From contig NC_092055.1 of assembly GCF_003086295.3 (NCBI RefSeq), positions 127,263,484 through 127,327,483 of the forward strand: DNA of 64,000 bases, given 5' to 3'. The notes under the pieces are model-generated. The model saw nothing but the letters and a program-made list of their open reading frames with translations, made no database searches and was not told the DNA's origin. This document shows, piece by piece, positions 57,120 through 64,000 of the stretch. The first letter of the stretch is position 1. Each line of letters starts with the position of its first letter. The translations under genes and the position numbers were made by a program. The DNA comes from Arachis hypogaea (lineage: Eukaryota; Streptophyta; Magnoliopsida; Fabales; Fabaceae).

Positions 57120-58034
57120 CCAACCTTCAGACATGTATACGTATTATATCTGATTTATTTGGACCGTACACTAGCTCAAAAAAACATTACTTGATTTTAT
57201 AAAGTCAATTTAGTTTTAATGAAATTTGGATAAAATATACTTTAATATAAAAATATGTTATATAACAATTTGTTTTCCCAAATTTGTTTTTATAAGGGAG
57301 GCTCACGAGTTAAATGGATAACAAGAACTCTTTTGGTTTCTTCACGCCACGGTATCCTTCAATTTGGAAGGCCGAAGACTAATACGTCACAAATCGAAAT
57401 TCTATTTAAGAATTTGTTACTAACCAATGGATTGCTGTGTGAATAAAACAGAATTCAAACTCTTAACATTTGATTAAATAGACTAGTAAACTAACTACTA
57501 GATTAATCCAAATTGGTTAAACAGGTAACATTAACAAGAACTTAAATCTCCCATATTAAGAACCTAAGAATCAATTTGACATTAGAAATACTTTGAATAT
57601 CAGAGCGTCTCACAACTCTTTCTATTCCCAGCTCATGGTTTTACAATTTTGCTCACAAAGTCATAATAAACATGGGTTTTAGCACAAATGATGAATATAT
57701 CATTTAGATATTTAAACGTCTTCTACCAAAGAAATTAAAGATATTTAAATGCCGAAGCAATCAGATTAAAATAAAGAAACTAATCAAACTCTGCATTTTC
57801 TAGTCCAAGAATGCTACATCATGTCTCTAGTAGAGAAATTGCTACGCATTCTAATTTTGAATTCCAAACCAGCTTAAGAATTTTTAACAAATAAATACTA
57901 ACATTTTATAGGTTAGTTGAATATAAATAAAAGAATCCCAGTATTGTACAATCATACAATGAACTCCACAGCATACACAACTTGAGATAGTGCTCATCCC
58001 CCTTATCCAAGAAAAAACCAGGGGTTACAAGCTA
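57120..58034. other. Intergenic DNA downstream of the reticulon-domain gene
   Basis: No gene recognised. The right-hand 100-200 bp should include the 3' UTR of the gene at 58035. Short ORFs at 57255-57446 have no likeness. Confidence 0.45.
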
Positions 58035-61000
58035 TCACTCACTCTTCTTAGAAGGAAGGAACTTCCTTATGGCATCAGATTTCAACTTGCACCCAAAAGA
58101 AAGTGCTTTTATGAATAAGTCATCAATTTCTTCCTCCTTCTTTTCATAAATGTAGAAAGCAATAAATGCAGTGGTAAGTCCTGTAAATGACAAGAAAAAG
58201 AGAAATTACTATCATTATTCATTACCAATTTACCATCAAGGAACTGCAGATTCAAACACGTTAATATTACTTTACTCGCAAATCACATATATTTTAAAGG
58301 TTTTGCTAACTAGTGCCCTTAGGGCACTTGTTCAGATTACTTTGAATAGAAACTTCTAAAATTTTGTTCTTTAATAAATGCACAATAAGTAATGAAAAAT
58401 TAAATTTTTTAGATTCTCATTTTTGAAGTGCATGATTGATGTTTTATGAAAAGTAATTTATATTTAGAAAGTATTTGTTTATTGTAATACTTAGTTGATA
58501 AGTAGGACCACTAGTAGGTAATTACCCGGTATGGGTATGGGTATGGCAGCAATTTAGAATTGCCTATGAATAGTTCACTCATAATAAACAAATACAAGTA
58601 TGAAGCATGTAGTATGAATAGATTCAATCATTTTAAGTGGAGGCAAGTCTAGCAGTATAATTTTTTGTGCAAGCAAATGGTACATACATGTGCAAAATCT
58701 GTCAGAGAGAGAGAGAGAGAGAGAGAGCATATACCTATCTTATATAAGTTCTGAAGTGAAAATGCACCAAAGAAGCTAAGAAGGAGCGAAGAGAAAACAA
58801 CCTATTGATCAAGGCAAAGATATTTCAGCGCACTAGATACTTGAGAAACTTTATCCTCAGTAAATTGAAGTAATCTGGATATCTAATTCTAATCCTCCCC
58901 ATTATCAAAATCTAACATACATGAAATTTTGAAATGACAGTTCCAAAATTAAGGCCTTCACTTTTTCAGCAAATTTCACAACTTAAGTTGTAGATCACTA
59001 AATGCATCTTATATTATTCCATACGCATTGCAGCAGCAAGCAATGGCAAGGGGGAAAATGCAATGCAGTTTAGGTACCTTAAAGAATAGCATCCACTCGG
59101 TCCCTTGTGCAAGGGATTTCAAAACATTCATAGGAATATTCCATATTGATACCACGGAGACAGCAAGTTGATGTGACATGTCTTCTGATAAGTGAAACCA
59201 GGATTTGGGCATTTTCTGAACAGTGTACCCCAATCTTCATATACATAAGAGTACAAGAGATAGTTAGCATTTATCTTCCCATCGGAAGCTGGACTACAAA
59301 GCTTCAAAACAATCATCTTCATGGTTACAAATTATATATATCATTCACTATTGGGTGAGCTTAACATATATCAATATCATCATGTAATTGACAACTAAAC
59401 ACTGAACAGTAAATAGTATACGTACATCTTTGCCGGTAGAATCCCATGAATGAATAAAAAGATCGATGCAAACAACAGAAGCTTTGAGAGAGCAGTAATG
59501 AAAGTATTCCCGGGTGCAATGAAGCTTAAGTATATTGCAATCAAGACTAACAATGTGGTGAACGTTTGCTTTCTGTCCTTCCAAAGCAATGTGTCAGCAA
59601 CTGCAAATAAGTACATCAGTTACAAGTTATAACCAATAGATAGATAAAAGTAAATTGCAAAATCACTCCCAGCACCAAACGGTAACTGTGTTGTGTTTGT
59701 ATATTAAGTAAAAGCGATATGAAACCATTACCATTTAATAGATTATGATAATGGATTGAGTTAGAATACCTACTCTAAGTTGGAACTTCTAAGTTCCAAC
59801 ACTTGTTCTTTGCACTTTCACATCAATAAGAAATTACAAAGGTAAAATGCAATGCTTCATATCAACATAGACCTATATAGAATAGAAGTATTTCATGAAG
59901 ACTGGCCCACGGGTATGAGGCTAAATGGCACATTAGCAGTCATGATTTCTCGAAGTTTATTTGTCTTTTGAAAATGAATATATGCCTTTCAGATTTCTTT
60001 TACAACAAACCAAAAACAGCATTAAACAAATCAGCATATCCAGAGTTTCCAATCAAATAAGTTAAATGGATTATAGTTGATTATTCATACCTCTTCCACT
60101 CCCAAGATATATTGAAGCTTTCGAGGCCCTTTCTCTTTTGGCCTTAAGTTGATTTTCAGCCCTCAAGTGTGAAAATGAATCAATCGTCCTCTGCAAACCC
60201 TCCTGTAGAAAAAAAAAATGCAATCACACTAGAAATGAAACACCAGGCAACAACTAGGACTAGCATCTACACTCACCACCATAAAAACATGAACCTTTGT
60301 GCAATAAAACACCATATATTTTACAAGTCAAATCCAATAGTTGACTTGAAGTTAATGATATTAACTCAATATTATCAATGAGTGGAATTACAGAATTGAA
60401 CATTACTTTATTTTATCAATGTGCCAAGATTGCAAGGAATATAGATCACAAAGGATATACATAAACTTAGAAACTACACAAAGGTTCTACATAACAATAA
60501 ACCAAAATATTCAATGCATAATAAAATCAAGAAATATCACAAAACCTTTAGCGTTACAATGGGTTCATATCGAAGGCGCTCCTTTGCTTTTGAGCAATCA
60601 AAAGTTCTGTTGCAAGATAGGAGTCTTACTCTTGAAGGTGTTAACTGAGGCACCTTCATACCATATGGACCTAGCAGCTTATATGTATACTCCACCAATA
60701 GTGCAATTGGCATGAGAACAAAGGCAGGGATCTTTATTCTTGGCCTGCAAACTAAATGAACTCAGCTAACAGATAAAAGGAATTGATAGAGCCATGACTA
60801 TAGTTTTACAGTTTTTTGGTGGGATAAGCAAAACTATATCCCATATTTCTTTTCAATTTAACTATAAGAGAATATAGAAATTATTATTTATTAATAATGA
60901 TAGAAAAGTAGAAACCAACATTCACATTAACATATAAAAGAAAAACCAGAGCAACAGTGAACAATCCCACAAAAAGAGAGGTCGCAGAAAGGAATTTTAT

Positions 61001-63687
61001 CTGATTATAATTAAAAATTTAAAGGATACCAAATAACAGCTAAGATAAGATGAAAATTTCCAATAATCCCATATCCTTATTTAATAGCAACTTCAGACCT
61101 ATGCTCAGCATAGGGTTGCACTTTCCACATTCTTGAACAAATAACATGTAGTTTTTGTCTGAGTATGTGGTGTCACAAAATTTTAGTGACAAGCTGATGG
61201 TTTGCCAGAATGGTTGTATTATTAACATGGCAGAGGTCATGTAGGATGAACAGCACATAGGGTGTTAAAAAAATCCGACCAAAAATTTTTGTACTAACTG
61301 CAAAATTATCCCGCGAGAGAGTTTGACTACCTAACATAGGGTGCTAATTATGGATTTGTGTGTTTAGCGAAAGGTGTGGAGAAGTAGACAAAAAAGGAAC
61401 CCAAGGACTAGGAGGTGGCAAATGAAAGGTGACAAACAAAGAGACTAGAGGTAATGGAGCTAGAGATAAAGAATCATGGTGGGCGACAAGTGTGCAAGAG
61501 AAGGTAAACATGAAGAGGGAATGTTTTAAAGTATGGTTTTTATGCCGCAACGTGGAAAATCGGAATAAGTATAAGTCGGTTAAGAAGGAGACAAAAGTGG
61601 CGGTAAGTGAAGTAAGAACGAGAGTTTATTAGAGTTTTATCAATCTTTTCTTTGGGTATGTAAGATGGGAAGATGCATTTACAAGATAGTGAAGGGTCAA
61701 GAAAGAAAAAATATAAATTTGGATCAAGTTAAGTGCATTAAGGACAATAATGGTGAAGTTTTGGCCACAAACGAGAACGTCAACAAAAGATGTAAGAGCT
61801 ACTTTCACAAGTTATTTAATGATGGACATGAGACTCTTTCGTGCTCAGGTTGGTTACAAACAAGGGAGGAGGACCAAAACTTCATTTACTATCAAAAAAT
61901 TCGGGATTTTGAAGTTAAGGAGACTCTAAAAGGAATAAGAATGGTAGAGCAGTGAGCCTGGTTAATATCCCTATTGAAGTTTAGAAAAGTTTAGGAAGAA
62001 AAAGCGCCTGTTGGTTAGCTAAACTCTCTAATAATATTTTAAGGTCTAAGAGATGTCAAACAAATGGAGGAAGAGCATTTTAGTCCTTATCTACAAGAAT
62101 CAGGGAAATATACAAAGTTGTGAAAACTATAGAAAGATCAAGCTCATGAGCCAACTATGCAGCTGTGGGAAAGGGTGATAGGGTAAAGGTGAAACAAGAG
62201 ACTCAGGTTTCGGAGTTTGGAGTTTGGTCTTTATCCTAGTAAGATATACCATAAAGGCTATACAGTTGTTAAGGAGAATGATGGAGAGGCTTTGAAGTAA
62301 CAAAAGAATCTATATGTGGTTTTTATTAACTTGAAAAAAAGCATATGATAGGAAGAGAGTAAGAATTACATATATTTACATAATTAAGGACATATACGAT
62401 GGGATTACAATGATTGATGTGAAACCCAATATGGTGTAACAAAATAATTTTCTATTGGTGTATGATTACACCAAGGGTTATCTCTAAGCCCATATCTTTT
62501 CACACTTGTGTTGGAAGTGCTTACCACGCATATTCAAGAACTTGTACCATGGAGCACACCTTTCACGGATGACATCATCTTTGGGAGAATAGCAAGAAGA
62601 ATTGAATGAGAAGTTGGACTTGTAGAGAAAGTACATGGTTCGCGCATAAGTCACACTAAGATGGAGTATATAGAATGCAAGTTTAGCAGCGGAAGGGGAA
62701 AGACTTACACAGAAGTGAAAATCGGAAAAGATACTATACCACAAGAGATTTTAGTATCTTGGTGGTGTTATTCAAGACAATGGAGAAATAGATGACGGTA
62801 TAAATCATAGGATTTTCAAGGAGGTTGGTCAAAATGGCAGAGTGCTTCAATTTTTATGTGACAAAAAAAGTACGTCTAAAACTTAAGGGTACATTTTATC
62901 GCACTGCCATTAGACCATGTTGTATGAACAGAGTGTTGACCGGCAAAAAGTGAACATGAATTTAAATTCAATGTGACTCAAAGGAGTATGCTTCGATGGA
63001 TAAACACTTGAGCAGTCATACGCGTATGGACGTAATAAGGAACAAGGATATGAGAGAAAAAGTTGGAGTAGCTCCCATTGTTGAAAAGATTGTGGAATCT
63101 CATTTTAGGTGGTTTGGACATGTGAAAAGAAGTCCAGTAGAGCATCTAGTGAGAATGGTGGATCAGATAGTAGATAAACCAGTTGTTAGAGGTAGACGAC
63201 GACCTAAAAGGGCTCTACATAAAGTGGTCAAGCGAGATCTCTGTATAAACTATCTCACCGCAAACATGATACATGATAAGGCACAATGATGTTATTTGAT
63301 TCATATAGTCAACCCTACCTAGTGGAATAAGGTTTTTTTGTTGTATATTTTTCTTATTTTAGCATAAGTATTTGATTAGGATTTAACTATTAGTCTACAT
63401 TGTGATAGTAAATATTTCTTTTTGAGTATTTTCTTATTTGTATTTTTCGCAAATAATGGACCAATGCTAATTTTCATGCTAAATTGACATGAATTGAGAA
63501 ACTTTGCTTTTACATCCAGAGGGTCACAATAAAAAAATGAGATCTTACATTCAAAAAATAGCATAAGCAAAATGAGAGCAAGAAATATCAAATGACTCAT
63601 AGTATACCTTTCATATCCGAGACCTTCTAGAATAAGTGACATGAATTCCCAAAATTTTATAGGTTCCATATTTGTTATGAAATATGC
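58035..63687 (-). CDS. 3beta-hydroxysteroid dehydrogenase/decarboxylase with reticulon domain (3' part)
   Basis: Seven exons on the minus strand: 63687-63608, 60744-60546, 60202-60091, 59600-59426, 59234-59078, 58801-58735, 58180-58035. All are joined by GT-AG introns in consistent phase; the N-terminal exons lie beyond 64000. The first two exons are the C-terminal end of the dehydrogenase (ITNMEPIKFWEFMSLILEGL, then MPIALLVEYTYKLLGPYGMK and RVRLLSCNRTFDCSKAKERL). Then a linker (TIDSFSHLRAENQLKAKRE) leads to a reticulon homology domain, VADTLLWKDRKQTFTTLLVL, with two hydrophobic hairpins, ending KALSFGCKLKSDAIRKFLPS-KKSE. In plants these fused proteins (Arabidopsis RTNLB19/20 type) act at the ER: the enzyme part works in sterol C4-demethylation and the reticulon part inserts as a hairpin in the membrane. 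The first intron here (63607-60745) is long and contains an RTE LINE remnant. Confidence 0.9.
58702..58728. repeat. (AG)n microsatellite in an intron
   Basis: About 26 bp of AG repeats lie 6-7 bases inside the intron, downstream of the exon 58801-58735 donor (minus strand reads CT repeats). It gives a pyrimidine-rich sequence near the 5' splice site. Confidence 0.85.
60745..61344 (-). other. Intron of the reticulon-domain gene, left part
   Basis: No exon or other gene detected. Ordinary AT-rich intron sequence before the LINE remnant. Confidence 0.5.
61345..63345 (+). mobile_element. 5'-truncated RTE-type LINE remnant in an intron
   Basis: Plus-strand pieces match plant RTE LINEs in order: NPRTRRWQMKGDKQR (61395), the block ARDKESWWATSVQEKV with KRECFKVWFLCRN (61465-61550), LDQVKCIKDNNGEVL (61715), KSYFHKLFNDGHETL (61795), decayed RT (about 62050-62700, with WERV and NKKNLHMV-like traces) and the C-terminal SHTRMDVIRNKDMREKVGVA to GRRRPKRALHKVVKRDL (63005-63240). 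The tail CCCTACCTAGTGGAATAAGG then TTTTTTTGTTGTA is the usual RTE 3' end. The endonuclease is missing and stops are many, so it is dead. It is antisense to the host gene. Confidence 0.8.
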
Positions 63688-63773
63688 CTACAGGAAACAG
63701 AGGGGGAAAAAAACTTCAGCACGAAAACACTACAGAAACTGCTAAATTCCTACCTAATCGTGCTAATAACCAA

Positions 63774-64000
63774 GGCTGCGTTTGTTTACAGAGACAGGAC
63801 ACTGAAACATGGACACTGAGACACAAAATCATGTTTCATAGAGGAGACATAGACAGAGACAGTGTGTCCAGAGACACTAAATTAGTATATTTTGTGTCCA
63901 TCCTGACAGGAAGGACACAGGGACACTAATAAGGGACACGACTTATTTTTCATTTTTTTTTTCATTATTTTTGTTAATTTTTCATAATTATATTTTTTTA
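63774..64000 (+). mobile_element. MITE-like element, cut by the window edge
   Basis: It starts GGCTGCGTTTGTTTACAGAG and is rich in GACAGGACACTGA, GTGTCCAGAGACAC and similar words, then T-rich. It belongs to the same family as the copy in ETR1 intron 1, in opposite orientation. It lies in the intron upstream of exon 63687-63608. Confidence 0.5.

Overview
The window is nuclear DNA of a flowering plant, almost certainly a legume and most likely a peanut relative (Arachis). The reasons are intron-containing plant genes (an ethylene receptor, a DYW-class PPR protein, pseudouridine-5'-phosphate glycosidase, and a sterol dehydrogenase fused to a reticulon domain), a very heavy load of LTR retrotransposons, and Athila-like elements studded with the near-palindrome TGGCGTTTAACGCCA, which I associate from memory with Arachis repeats. 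There is no sign of bacterial or organellar gene order. No rRNA, tRNA or CRISPR array was seen.

Layout. 1-24932 is a nest of LTR retrotransposons whose left halves mostly lie outside the window. From outside in: an LTR end of one Athila-like element (24448-24932) interrupted by a SIRE/Maximus-like Ty1/copia element with an extra envelope-like ORF (15363-24447). That element is interrupted in gag by a gag-protease-only Athila-like element (1-15362), which is itself interrupted by a deleted Tat-like Ty3/gypsy element on the minus strand (2533-8179, TSD GGTGT). 24933-26234 holds the tail of a possible MULE transposase and a small GRF zinc-finger gene with a nonsense codon. 26235-32900 is AT-rich intergenic DNA with a degenerate tandem array and a 1.67-kb fold-back element (29368-31032, 9-bp TSD). 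32942-37027 is an ETR1-type ethylene receptor (six coding exons, 745 aa). 38150-41151 is a truncated minus-strand Tnt1-like copia element. 41717-44182 is an intronless DYW PPR gene. It converges on 44937-48049, a 12-exon minus-strand pseudouridine-5'-phosphate glycosidase gene (339 aa) with one GC-AG intron. 48829-55592 is a full-length copia element (possibly Bianca lineage) whose 3' LTR carries a second fold-back MULE-like element (54439-55478, 9-bp TSD). 56615-57119 is a solo LTR sitting in a LINE tail. 58035 to beyond the right end is the 3' part of a 3beta-hydroxysteroid dehydrogenase/decarboxylase-reticulon gene, with an RTE-type LINE remnant in one intron.

How the parts relate. The four host genes have no evident shared pathway: ethylene perception at the ER, organellar RNA editing, pseudouridine catabolism, and sterol C4-demethylation or ER shaping. 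They look like ordinary independent plant loci embedded in transposon-rich DNA. The most notable signals are a 3-bp in-frame deletion that turns the conserved Met-Pro after the ETR1 receiver phospho-Asp into a single Thr, two unrelated fold-back elements both with 9-bp target duplications, and the repeated palindromes and polypurine-tract-like motifs inside the Athila-like element. I found no convincing new multi-gene system.

All exon boundaries were derived by hand from reading frame, GT-AG (or GC-AG) signals and remembered family sequences; no alignment program or database was used.
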